DNA of 64,000 nucleotides from JAHFUA01 sp963808725 (GTDB taxonomy: Bacteria; Acidobacteriota; Terriglobia; Terriglobales; Acidobacteriaceae): contig CAWEGO010000002.1 in NCBI GenBank assembly GCA_963808725.1, positions 248,001-312,000 on the forward strand. The letters are read 5' to 3'. This document shows positions 26,695 through 35,383 of this stretch, in pieces. The notes beneath the pieces were generated by a model. That model had not been told where the DNA came from and did no database searches. It saw nothing but the letters and a program-made list of their open reading frames with translations. Position 1 is the stretch's first letter. Each line of letters starts with the position of its first letter. Made by a program: the position numbers and the translations under genes.

Positions 26695-29635
26695 CAGTTC
26701 ACCCCCGCGGCCTGCACCTGGATTTGATAAAGCCTCTCTTCGGTCGCAGGGCAGAGGTTGCGATACGCGCACCACCCGCAGTGGAAGCCAGGCGTGGGAT
26801 CGAAGTTGCCGGAGGTAATCTGGGCCGCCACCTCGGCGATGCGCTGGCACGCCTCCGCGAGCTGCCGCGGATCGCGTTTGCACGCAACCTCAGTGTTGTC
26901 GGCAAGGTTGTAGAACACGAGCCGCTCAGCGTCGTAATCCCACTTCTCCCGCGCCGCGAGCGCGTAGATGGAAAGCTGCAAGCTCCTCCTGGCGTGGTCC
27001 TCGGTGCGCGGCTTGCCGGTTTTGTAATCGATAATCGCGACGCGGTTGCCGGCGATGCGGTCGATGCGGTCCAGGCGTCCTTTCACGCGCACGCCTCCGA
27101 GCGTGATCTCGAAGCTGCGCTCGGTCCCGATGACATCCGCCGGTGGGGCGGCCTGCTGCAGGCGCACGAACTCGCGCAACTGCTTGGTTCCTTCCTTCTC
27201 GTACAGTTCGCGCTGCACCGCATCGGCGAAGCCGGCATCCGCCAGGCCCGCGCGCAGCATCGCGAGCAGTTCGTCTTCGTTCTTGGGACGGCCGGCACGC
27301 AGCGACTCGTAGTAATCGCGCAACAGAGTGTGGATCAGGTGGCCGTACTGCATCTGCGCCGCGACCTCGCCAGGAACGTTCCAGAAGCGCTCGATCTTGA
27401 ACTGCAGGGGCAAGTCTCGTATTTCTCGATGGCGGTGGCGCTCAACGCGCCGTCGAAAACGTTTGGCGACGCTGGCGGATTGAGCAGCCACGCGCCCACG
27501 CCCGGGCCGGCCGCGACCGCTGCTGCGGCCAGATCGATGGTGAAGGGAGCAGCCTCCCGCTTTGACCAATAAGGACGGGCATCGCGATCGTCCATCAGGT
27601 CGCGCACGAAGCCGGTAGGACGGGGAACGCGGGCGCGGCCGGGACGCGCGCACAGCGTCAGCGTCTCCCGCGCACGCGTCATGCCGACGTAGAACAGCCG
27701 CCGCTCTTCTTGCTTGTGGATCTCCTTCTCGTCGCCTTCGGCCACCAGCCCGCGCTGGAGCTGCTGGGGAAACTCGAAGAGCTTTTCGCGGAAGTTGGTG
27801 GGGAATGAGTTCTGGTTCGCGCGCAGCATGAAGACGTGGTCGAACTCCAGGCCTTTGGCGGTGTGCGCGGTCATGAGCTGCACCACGTTGGGGTCCGAAT
27901 CCTCGTCGTCGGTCGGAACCGCGACAATGCCACCCGCCTCGGGATAATGGTCCATGTACGCGAGGAAATAGGACAGCTCGCCGTTGCCCGCCACCGGCTT
28001 CTTTGTCCAGTCGAGGACGAACCTCGCGAACGCAAGCACCGGCGGCGCGTTCCGGTCAAAAGCAAAGCGCTCGAGCACGAACAACAGCACGGCGGAGGTG
28101 TTCATGCCCTTCATGCGCGCCGTCGCCCAGGCTTCTTCGACGGCGGCCACCACCTCGCTGCCGCCTGGGACCGCCTCCAGGACGCTGACGAAATCGGCAT
28201 CCTTCCCCGCATGCTTGAGCGCCTGGCGCAGGGCTTCGGCATCCACCTGGAACATCGGGAGGGCGGCCACGCGGAACAAGCTGCCACTGTCGGCCATCGA
28301 AGCCAGCACTCGCAGACACGCCAGCAGGTCGCGCACCTCCGGCGTCTCCAGCGCGTTGAGCCCGACCACGACGAATGGGATATGGCGCGCCACCAGCTCG
28401 CGCACCAGCAGGTTGCGGTGAGCATGCTGGCGGTAGAGAACGGCGATTCTGGGACTCCGGCGTTCTCTGGTGTCATGGCGCCGCTTGTCGGAAGCGCGGC
28501 GCAACTCCGCGATGCGGCCGGCCACGTCGAACGCTTCCTGCTCGTCGCTCTGTGAGGCAACGATCTCCACCGGGAACTTGGGAAGCAGCTCTCCCTGCTG
28601 TTGGTCGCGCAGGTCGCGCGCAGATTCCAACCGCTCGCGCTCGGCGCCGGCGGACGCGACCAAGGGATTGCCGCAGATCACCGCGTGCGCGCATTTCAGA
28701 ATCGGAGTTCGCGAGCGCTGATTTTCGATCAGCGTGACACGCTTGGTTTTGGGAAACCGGTGGGCGAATTCCTGGAACGCCGCGGAGGAGGCGCCGCGGA
28801 AGCGGTAGATTGCCTGGTCGGGATCTCCAACCGCGAAGAGATTCTGCTCCGTCCCCGCCAGAAGCTGCGCCAGTTCGATCTGCGCCAGGTTGACGTCCTG
28901 GAATTCGTCGAGCAGCAGGAAGCGCGTGCGGCCCTGCTCCGCTGCCCGCAACGGTTCGTCATTCTGCAGCAATTCCAGCGCGCGCGTGATCATGTGGGCG
29001 AAGGCGCCAAGGTTTTCCTGCGCGAGCATCTGCTCGACTTTCTCGAAGGCGCTGGCGATCTCGTGGCAGCGCTCCAGCACCTCGTCCCGCGTCATGCCTT
29101 CGGCTTGCTTCGAGCTTACGACCCGTGGCAGCGCCGCATTCGCCATGCTCAGGCCGGCTACATACTTCCGATAATCGGCTGGGCTGACCACTTCGTCGTG
29201 GCAGCGGTCGAAGAATTCGAGCAGCGCGTCGAGAAACTGGCCCGGGCTGGCCGCGCGGATGTACCAGTTCAATCCCAACTCGGAGATCCGTAGCCGAAGC
29301 CAGACCCAAAGGTCCTCCTTCGTGAGCAGGCGGAAGTCCTTTCCCGCGCGCTTCAGCAAATCGTAGCAGTAGGCGTGGAAGGTCATGGAGCGCAGCCCGG
29401 CGCAATTCATGCCCGCGAGCCCCTGGCCCGCGCGCGCGCACATCTCGTTGGCGGCGTTATCGGCGAAGGTGAGGGCGAGAATCTCGTCCGGACGCGCGTG
29501 CCGGTCACGGATCAGGCGCGCGACACGCTCCACCAGCACGCTGGTCTTCCCGGTGCCGGCGCCCGCCACCACCAGCATGGGTCCGTGGACGTGTTCAATG
29601 GCCTGGAGCTGCCGCTGGTTGAAGGTGACAGACAC
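26694..29635 (-). pseudogene. UvrD-like helicase fused to a PD-(D/E)XK nuclease, one frameshift
   Basis: From ATG 29635, the SF1 helicase motifs run in order: Q motif region FNQRQLQAIEH, Walker A AGAGTGKTS, DEFQDVN (motif II), GDPDQAIYRFRGA (III), TAHTAKGLEFDHVF (V) and FYVGMTRARETL (VI). The frame breaks in the tract CCCC near 27413; restoring one C gives ATAIEKYETCPLQFKIERFW and continues into a RecB/AddB-like nuclease. That domain has GRLDRIDRI...AIIDYKTGK and a C-terminal CGWCAYRNLC cysteine cluster that may hold an Fe-S centre. Total length is about 980 residues, like Acidobacterial/actinobacterial AddA-type repair helicases. It probably processes double-strand breaks; coupling to rmuC supports DNA repair. 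The shift in a homopolymer is likely a sequencing error. Confidence 0.85.
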
Positions 29636-29771
29636 TGATTTGTGGGGTGAATCGCCCGAGGCAATCCATTATCGGGGAAGTATCCCGCGAGCGGCAACTG
29701 CGAAGTCTGTGGAAAAGGCGGGAGCCTCTCCGTTCAGCATTCTAGAGCCCGCATGCCTCCCAACGAGATGT

Positions 29772-29787
29772 ATACAATATGTTGTAT
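29772..29787. promoter_or_regulatory. Palindromic operator upstream of the toxin-antitoxin pair
   Basis: ATACAA-TATG-TTGTAT is a perfect 6-bp inverted repeat with a 4-bp centre, 30-45 nt before the toxin start. The overlapping TATACAAT could be a -10 element. It is a plausible autoregulatory site for the XRE antitoxin encoded downstream. Confidence 0.6.
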
Positions 29788-29819
29788 GTTTCTGCCGGAT
29801 TTGCTGGTATAGTTCAGTG

Positions 29820-30194
29820 GTGGCAGGTGACGAGAATCCGGATGCCGAGATCGCATGGGAGGGCAACTCGAAGGAGGTTATCAGCTCATTCCCTGATGAG
29901 GTTAAGCAGAATCTGGGCTTCCAGCTACGACGGCTTCAACGCGGCGAGGGGCCTACGGATTATCGTCCCATGCCGTCGATCGGCCAAGGCGTCTTCGAAC
30001 TGAGAGATGCGGACGAGCGGGCTTGGTACAGGGTGATTTATCTGTCGCGGGTCAAGAATGTCATTCACGTCCTGCACTGATTTGAGAAAAAGGGTCGGCA
30101 GACGCCCAAGAACGACATCACCACGGCACGCAAACGGCTGGCGGCAGTAAGGCAAAGGTTGATTGGGGAGAGAAAGCATGCGAAACGCGAATAG
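29820..30194 (+). pseudogene. Gp49/HigB-like toxin with in-frame UGA
   Basis: The product resembles phage-derived Gp49-like HigB/RelE mRNA interferases: FPDEVKQNLGFQLRRLQRGE, then GVFELRDADERAWYRVIYLS and NVIHVLH. A TGA follows at 30078-30080 and the same frame continues FEKKGRQTPKNDITTARKRL to a TAG at 30192-30194, overlapping the antitoxin start. Homologues read straight through here (VLHxFxKK), with Cys or Ala at the stop position, so a single base change (for example TGC to TGA) explains it. The truncated toxin would lack its last ~38 residues. Start is GTG 29817 or 29820 with no clear ribosome-binding site. No SECIS-like element was identified. Confidence 0.75.
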
Positions 30195-30504
30195 ACCGAG
30201 CCACGTAACCCGAGGGAACGTCTTTGACGATTTGTTCCCGCCCCAGAAGGCGGCGGCGTTGAAGGTGAAGGCAGAACTATACGACGCGATCCTCAGGTGT
30301 GCTCGCCGCTACTCACAAAAACAGCTAGCCGTGATCCTCGAAGAACCGCAACCAAGAATCAGTGAACTGCTAAACGGGAAGATCGCCAAAGTCAGCATCG
30401 AAAAGTTGTTGGTATACGCTGAACTGTTAGGGATGGAGCCGAGGGTGCTGGCCCCTCAGAAGCGCAAGCCTGCCCATTACGCGGAACTGGCCGCGTCTCG
30501 ATGA
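30178..30504 (+). CDS. XRE-family antitoxin (HigA-like)
   Basis: The 108-residue protein has a helix-turn-helix at about residues 40-90 (RYSQKQLAVILEEPQPRISE, then LLNGKIAKVSIEKLLVYAEL), the pattern of HigA-type antitoxins paired with Gp49-like toxins. ATG 30178 is preferred (GGGAGAGAAAG just upstream) over 30163. It overlaps the full-length toxin frame by 17 nt, the usual toxin-first arrangement of higBA. It should bind and neutralise the toxin and repress the operon, perhaps at 29772-29787. It appears intact even though the toxin is interrupted. Confidence 0.85.
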   Translation: MRNANRPSHVTRGNVFDDLFPPQKAAALKVKAELYDAILRCARRYSQKQLAVILEEPQPRISELLNGKIAKVSIEKLLVYAELLGMEPRVLAPQKRKPAHYAELAASR

Positions 30505-30607
30505 CGCAAACGGCCGGCCTGATTCAGCCGCATACAGGCAGTCTGCCTGCTCGGTGCTACGTGCAACGAGGAAGAATGCACACTGGCGAGCATGTATCAT
30601 TGGGCAT

Positions 30608-31474
30608 GTGCTACCCGAATCTGGACACGTGCTCGGGATTGATGTGGGCTACAGCCCGATCAAGCTCACCACGGCCTTCTGTCGCTTATCTTGGACACGG
30701 GATCGAGTCGATTGGTCAGAATCTCGAGCCCGGGCGGATCGCCTCAGTCGTGAGCAGGCACTAGAAACTCTCCGAGGTCCCAGTGCGGGACAATTTGCTA
30801 GCGTCGCGATAGACGGCCCGCTCATACCCGATCTTCAGCACTGCCAAGCCTATCGAACGGCCGAGTGCCTTTTGAGTCGTGGAGCCTTTCAAAAACGAGG
30901 CAAACCCGGCCCAACAAATGGGGGAAGTGGTCCACAGCTGCACGAACACGCGACGCTCCTTGCGAAGATGGTATTGGAACACTGCGAAGTAGAATCCACT
31001 AGGATGCCGTTTGCAGCTACAACCGGTGTGTACGAGGCGTTTCCCAACCTGTTTCTCGGTGTACTGTGTAACGAAAGTGAGTACCCAGTTCGCCCTTCGA
31101 AACGGCGGTGCTGGACGGATTGCCTTTTCCCTCTTGTGAATAGGCGACTCGATGAGATCATCCAAACCGTGCTTCCAGGCCGACAATTTACGACCGTGGC
31201 GGCGATGTCCGGGCATGAGGCGGTTGCGGCATTAACCTGCGCCATCACTGCGCTTGTTGCTGCCGCGGGACGATGTATCGCTGTTGGTGATCCGACTGAC
31301 GGGTATATCGTGCTACCGCCCATGTACTTTTGGGGTTTGTCAGCCAATCGAGAGGAGCGGTGGGCTAAGCGGGAACTGCGTAACAATCTGTGCCGGTTAT
31401 CTTGCGGCAAGACTGGCGCGCTGCCCGCGCAGATATACGACGGGCACGAGCTTCTGGACTTATCCAAGGATTGA
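30608..31474 (+). CDS. DUF429-like protein, predicted RNase H-fold nuclease
   Basis: The ~288-residue protein shows features of the DUF429 family: an N-terminal GIDVGYSP strand with the first acidic residue, VAIDGPLIP, a later VYEAFPNL and a C-terminal HEAVAALTCAITALVAA...DGYIVLPP. The family is predicted to have an RNase H-like fold with Asp/Glu metal ligands; function is not established. The start is uncertain: GTG 30608 places GIDVG near the N-terminus, while the frame opens at 30554. It follows the toxin-antitoxin pair by about 100 nt on the same strand, which suggests an accessory or defence setting. Codon choice looks less GC-biased than in flanking genes. Confidence 0.6.
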   Translation: MLPESGHVLGIDVGYSPIKLTTAFCRLSWTRDRVDWSESRARADRLSREQALETLRGPSAGQFASVAIDGPLIPDLQHCQAYRTAECLLSRGAFQKRGKPGPTNGGSGPQLHEHATLLAKMVLEHCEVESTRMPFAATTGVYEAFPNLFLGVLCNESEYPVRPSKRRCWTDCLFPLVNRRLDEIIQTVLPGRQFTTVAAMSGHEAVAALTCAITALVAAAGRCIAVGDPTDGYIVLPPMYFWGLSANREERWAKRELRNNLCRLSCGKTGALPAQIYDGHELLDLSKD

Positions 31475-31638
31475 ATGCTTTGTCTGTTGATGTGGCGTGC
31501 CACACGGTCTGCGCTTACCGCCCGGCACGTTCGCAGGCAGCTACGGGATCTCGCATCGCTTTTGCTGCCTGCGCTGCGGTGCACGGTGTTCCGGGAGGCG
31601 GGAACGCGAAAACTTTTGGACGAACGGGACGCGGGAAA

Positions 31639-32358
31639 TCACTCAGTCTTAACGTTCCTTTCGGCGACAACGATGCTCACAGCCGCAATGGCCGCCGTCT
31701 CCGTGCGCAGGACGGTGGGTCCGAGCGAGGCTGCGATCCAGCCGTGCTGGCGGAACGCGCGCTCTTCTTCGCCTGTCCAGCCGCCCTCCGGACCGACCGC
31801 AAGCGCCAGCGTCCCCTTCCAGCCCGCCACAGCCTGCTTCAGCGAAACTTGCTCCTCGCCTTCCGAGAGCACAACGCGACGGTCCGCTGGCGGCGCGAGA
31901 CCTTCCTGCAATCGCACTGGTGCATCAATCTCCGGCGGCGCGGCACGGCGCGACTGCTGCGCCGCTTCGCGGGCGATCCGGCGCCAGCGTTCGACGCGTT
32001 TTGCCGCTGCCGACGCAAGATGCGAATCGGTCCGCTTGGCGATCAGCGGCACCACGCGAGCGACGCCCAGCTCGGTGGCTTTTTCGATCGCCCATTCCAT
32101 ACGGTCGAACTTGAAGATCGCCAGCAGCAGCGTGATGTCGGGGAGTACGGCCGCCGGCAGGTCCTCGCTGAGTTCAAACTCGACCCTCTCCGGGGTGACG
32201 GAAATGATGCGACCGCGCCGCACTCGCCCCTCGGCCGCGATATCGAATTCCTGGCCGATGCGCGCCCGCAGAACGCGGGCGAGGTGCTCGGCCTGGGTGC
32301 CGACCAGCGCAGCGCGGCTGCCCGAGACTTCGTCGGCGATCCAGCGGCGGAGCGTCAT
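31639..32358 (-). CDS. rsmE: 16S rRNA (uracil-1498-N3)-methyltransferase
   Basis: The 239-residue protein matches RsmE in length and architecture: an N-terminal PUA-like domain (to residue ~75) and a SPOUT methyltransferase domain. Signature segments are AIEKATELGVARVVPLIAKR, AVGPEGGWTGEEE and the knotted C-terminal GPTVLRTETAAIAAV. It methylates U1498 in 16S rRNA using S-adenosylmethionine. It lies downstream of dnaJ on the same strand with 96 nt between, a common order in bacteria. The gap holds a repeat-like GATCCCTCGCTTCGCTCGGG. Confidence 0.94.
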   Translation of the reverse strand: MTLRRWIADEVSGSRAALVGTQAEHLARVLRARIGQEFDIAAEGRVRRGRIISVTPERVEFELSEDLPAAVLPDITLLLAIFKFDRMEWAIEKATELGVARVVPLIAKRTDSHLASAAAKRVERWRRIAREAAQQSRRAAPPEIDAPVRLQEGLAPPADRRVVLSEGEEQVSLKQAVAGWKGTLALAVGPEGGWTGEEERAFRQHGWIAASLGPTVLRTETAAIAAVSIVVAERNVKTE

Positions 32359-32454
32359 CGGAAAGATCCCTCGCTTCGCTCGGGATTTCGGCTGCGGACT
32401 CCCGCTCCCCTTCGCTTCGCTCAGGGCTCGCTCACGCCCGCAAAGCGCCTCAAT

Positions 32455-33585
32455 TTATCCGAAAATATCTTTGACCTTGCTGAGCAGGCTGGGACGCTCG
32501 GGCTTGTTTTCGACGCGCGTGATGGCATCGATTTCCTCCAGCAGTTCGCGCTCGCGTTTGGTAAGGCGGGTGGGGGTCTGCACCACGACGCGCACCACCA
32601 GGTCGCCTTTACCGTGCCCGTTGAGCACGGGCACGCCTTTGCCGCGGATGCGCAGTTCCCGCCCCGACTGTGTGCCTTCGGGAATCTTGAGCAGGTGTTC
32701 GCCGTCGAGCGTCGGCACTTTCAGTTCGACGCCCAGCGCCGCTTGCGGAAACGAGATCGGCAGCACGCAGTAAAGGTCCTTGCCGTCGCGCAGGAAAAAC
32801 TGGTGCTCCTTCACGTGCAGCACCACGTAGAGGTCGCCGGGCGGGCCACCGTGCACTCCTGCATCGCCGAACTCTGAGTAGCGGATGCGGGTGCCGTCCT
32901 CCACGCCCGCGGGTACTTTGACCTCCTGCGCCCGCTCCCGAGTCACGAAGGCCTGCCCTTTGCAGTGTGGGCAGGGATCGGTGATCAGGCTCCCGGCGCC
33001 GTGACAGGCCGGACAGGTGCGCGAGACGCTGAAGAATCCCTGCTGATAGCGCACCTGCCCGCGCCCGGCACAGGTCGAGCACGTACCGGGAGTCTTGCCC
33101 GCGGCCGCGCCCGTCCCCCGGCAGGGTTCGCAGGCTTCCTGGCGGCGATACTTGACCGTGCCTTTGGCGCCGAAGACGGCTTCCTCGAACTCCAGGCTGA
33201 GGTCGGCGCGCAGATCGGCGCCGCGCTGGGCCCGGCTGCGGCGGCGTCCGCCGCCTTGGCCGAAGATGTCGCCGAAGCCGAAGAAATCGCCGAACACCTC
33301 GCCGAAGTCGCGGAAGATGACGTCGGCATCGAAGCCGCCGCCCCCGAGCCCGCCGACGCCGGCGTGGCCGAAGCGGTCGTACTGCGCACGCTTCTGCGCG
33401 TCGGCCAGCACGGTGTAAGCCTCGCTGGCCTCCTTGAAGCGATCCTCCGCGGCGGGGTCGCCGGGATTGCGGTCTGGGTGGTGCGCCAGCGCAAGCTTGC
33501 GGTAGGCGCTCTTGATTTCCTGTTCGCTGGCGTCGCGGGCGACGCCCAGCACTTCGTAGTAGTCGCGTTTTGCGTTGGTGGCCAG
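32455..33585 (-). CDS. dnaJ: Chaperone DnaJ, apparent CTG start
   Basis: The 376-residue protein has a J domain (with HHPDRN), a Gly/Phe-rich region, four zinc-finger repeats (CEPCRGTG, CSTCAGRG, CPACHGAG, CPHCKGQA) and the C-terminal substrate-binding domain. It works with DnaK and GrpE in protein folding. No ATG, GTG or TTG precedes the conserved RDYYEVLGV. The only in-frame codon at the family's Met position is CTG at 33585-33583, giving xATNAKRDYYEVLG, with GGGAAG 6 nt upstream. The next GTG (33552) would delete half of the first J-domain helix. The grpE stop is 15 nt upstream. Confidence 0.92.
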   Translation of the reverse strand: MATNAKRDYYEVLGVARDASEQEIKSAYRKLALAHHPDRNPGDPAAEDRFKEASEAYTVLADAQKRAQYDRFGHAGVGGLGGGGFDADVIFRDFGEVFGDFFGFGDIFGQGGGRRRSRAQRGADLRADLSLEFEEAVFGAKGTVKYRRQEACEPCRGTGAAAGKTPGTCSTCAGRGQVRYQQGFFSVSRTCPACHGAGSLITDPCPHCKGQAFVTRERAQEVKVPAGVEDGTRIRYSEFGDAGVHGGPPGDLYVVLHVKEHQFFLRDGKDLYCVLPISFPQAALGVELKVPTLDGEHLLKIPEGTQSGRELRIRGKGVPVLNGHGKGDLVVRVVVQTPTRLTKRERELLEEIDAITRVENKPERPSLLSKVKDIFG

Positions 33586-33600
33586 AGTGTTCTTCCCGGT

Positions 33601-34170
33601 TTACTTGTTGGGATTGCGGGCGACGCGCACCATCGCCGGACGCAGCAGGCGGTCCTTGAACTTATACCCGCGCTGCAGTTCCTCGAGCACGGTGTTGTCC
33701 GCCGCGTCCGAAGTATCGACCACCTCGACCGCCTGGTGCAGGTGCGGATCGAAAGGCTCCCCGGCGGCGGGGATGGGACGCACGCCCAGTTTCACCAGCG
33801 CATCGTGGAACTGCCGGTTGATGAGCTCGACGCCGCGGAAGTTCTCGTCGCCGGCGTGTGCCTCGAGCGCGCGGTCAAAGCTGTCCAGCATGGGCAGCAG
33901 CGCCTTGATGGCATCGGCGACGGCGTACTCGCGAAACTCCAATTGGTCACGGGCGGCGCGCTTGCGCGCATTGTCGAATTCCGCCTGCAGGCGCGCCAGG
34001 CGGTCGTACAAGACGTCACGCTCCTCGCGCAGCGTCTTGAGCTCGTCTTCGGCGCCGACCGCCGCCGGCCGATCCGCGGTTTGCTCCTCGAAGCCGTCTT
34101 CCTCAGCCGCGGGTAGCTCGTGCTCCGCGTCGAGGTTTTGCACGTCGGTCTTTCCGTTTCCTTTTGCCAT
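33601..34170 (-). CDS. grpE: Nucleotide-exchange factor GrpE
   Basis: The 189-residue protein has an acidic, disordered N-terminus, a long coiled coil (LKTLREERDVLYDRLARLQA, then FDNARKRAARDQ) and a C-terminal beta domain with GVRPIPAAGEPFDPHLHQAV and GYKFKDRLLRPAMVRV, the GrpE signature. It releases ADP from DnaK. The ATG at 34170 is chosen; a GTG at 34179, directly overlapping the hrcA stop (TAGTG), is possible. It is the second gene of hrcA-grpE-dnaJ; dnaK is not in the window. Confidence 0.95.
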   Translation of the reverse strand: MAKGNGKTDVQNLDAEHELPAAEEDGFEEQTADRPAAVGAEDELKTLREERDVLYDRLARLQAEFDNARKRAARDQLEFREYAVADAIKALLPMLDSFDRALEAHAGDENFRGVELINRQFHDALVKLGVRPIPAAGEPFDPHLHQAVEVVDTSDAADNTVLEELQRGYKFKDRLLRPAMVRVARNPNK

Positions 34171-34178
34171 AACGACCA

Positions 34179-35225
34179 CTATTCCTTCTCGTTCAGAATC
34201 TTGTCAAAAAGCTGCGCGATGTACGACACAGCAGTGATGCTGTGCTGGTAGTCCATGCGCGTTGGACCGATCACCGCCAGCGACCCCACCACTTCGTCGC
34301 CCACGTGCGCCGGCGCGCCGATGAGCACAAAGTTGCGCATCTGCGGCTCCGCTTCCTCCAGGCCAATCACCACCCGCACCGCTTCCTGCCGCGCATCGAC
34401 GTAAGCGGAGAGCAGTTCGACCACGCGCTCCTTCTCTTCCAGCATGCTCAGGAGCCCGCGCAGGTGCTCCCTGTCTTCCTCGCTGGCCACCAGATTGGCC
34501 ACGCCCTCCACGAACACGGTCTGCGCCGCCGGCTCCAAGCCGAGGGCGCCGCTGCGCTGCAGTTCCTCGATGGACTGCATCAGCCGGTCGTACTCGCTGC
34601 GTTCGCTCTGCAAACGCCGGTCGATCTCCGCCCGCACCGCATCGATGGTCCATCCCCGAAAGTTCTCGTTGATGTAGCGGGCCGCGGTCTCCAGCTCCAA
34701 CTGCGAAAAATCGCAGCTCGTGCGCAGCACCCGGTCGCGCACCAGTCCCGACCTCGCAACCACCACGGCCAGCACCTTGTTCGCGGCCAGCCGCGAGAAG
34801 TACACGTGATCCAGTGCATTGCGCGGGCCCGTGGCGGTCACTGCCACGCCGACCCCGCTCGAAAGCAGCGACAGCACGTGCGAAGTACGTTCCATGAACT
34901 CCTGCACGTCGCCGACCCCGTGAAAATACTTCTGGATGGCGCCTTCATCGGCCTGGGAAATATGCGCTTGCCCGGTGAGCTGCTCCACATAATAACGATA
35001 GGCCTGCGCCGTCGGCACCCGGCCCGCCGAGGTGTGCGGCTGCTCCAGATAGCCAGCGTCGGATAGGTCGGCCATGACATTGCGGATCGTCGCCGGACTA
35101 ATCCCCTCTTTACTCGCGCGCGATAACGTCCGCGACCCCACCGGCTCGCCCGTGGCGATGAACGTCTCCACGATGGCAGTCAGGATCTCGCGTTCACGCT
35201 GCCCGCTGGGCCCCACCTGCGCCAT
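34179..35225 (-). CDS. hrcA: Heat-inducible transcription repressor HrcA
   Basis: The 348-residue protein has an N-terminal winged HTH (REILTAIVETFIATGEPVGS, then KEGISPATIRNVMADLSDAG, YLEQPHTSAGRVPT) and the GAF-like HrcA core. It represses heat-shock operons by binding CIRCE and is stabilised by GroEL. The GAxIGPxRMDY segment near the C-terminus is present as AVIGPTRMDYQ. A CIRCE element and a consensus promoter lie upstream (35307-35364), so it is autoregulated. The stop is at 34179-34181, next to grpE. Confidence 0.96.
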   Translation of the reverse strand: MAQVGPSGQREREILTAIVETFIATGEPVGSRTLSRASKEGISPATIRNVMADLSDAGYLEQPHTSAGRVPTAQAYRYYVEQLTGQAHISQADEGAIQKYFHGVGDVQEFMERTSHVLSLLSSGVGVAVTATGPRNALDHVYFSRLAANKVLAVVVARSGLVRDRVLRTSCDFSQLELETAARYINENFRGWTIDAVRAEIDRRLQSERSEYDRLMQSIEELQRSGALGLEPAAQTVFVEGVANLVASEEDREHLRGLLSMLEEKERVVELLSAYVDARQEAVRVVIGLEEAEPQMRNFVLIGAPAHVGDEVVGSLAVIGPTRMDYQHSITAVSYIAQLFDKILNEKE

Positions 35226-35306
35226 TCCTGTCCTTACCCGAATGCTGCTAAACCAATGGAAAAAAGTAACTTATGCCACGGTATGGGCAGCACTCCCCTT
35301 GCTTAG

Positions 35307-35335
35307 ATTCTAGGATGTGAGTCGGGAGCTGTCAA
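35307..35335 (-). promoter_or_regulatory. hrcA: Sigma-70 promoter of hrcA-grpE-dnaJ
   Basis: On the minus strand, a perfect TTGACA (forward 35330-35335) is followed by exactly 17 nt and TAGAAT (forward 35307-35312). The -35 box starts 2 nt after the CIRCE element, so HrcA binding would block RNA polymerase. The leader to the hrcA start is about 75 nt. Confidence 0.85.
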
Positions 35336-35337
35336 GC

Positions 35338-35364
35338 TTAGCGCTCTTGGCTTCAGAGTGCCAA
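35338..35364 (-). promoter_or_regulatory. CIRCE operator
   Basis: TTAGCGCTC-N9-GAGTGCCAA matches the CIRCE consensus TTAGCACTC-N9-GAGTGCTAA with one mismatch per arm and the exact 9-nt spacer. It lies 113 nt upstream of hrcA, abutting the promoter, and 19 nt before the end of the mrp gene. Confidence 0.88.
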
Positions 35365-35383
35365 ACCGTCAACTCCCTCCTTA

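Noticed and set aside
29808..29832. tRNA-Gly-like 5' sequence (GGTATAGTTCAGTGGT)
   Set aside because: No anticodon arm, T-arm or acceptor pairing follows; the stretch is the start of the toxin reading frame.
30060..30110. Selenocysteine at the toxin UGA
   Set aside because: No SECIS-like hairpin is evident directly after the UGA, and this toxin family has no known selenocysteine; point mutation or sequencing error is simpler.
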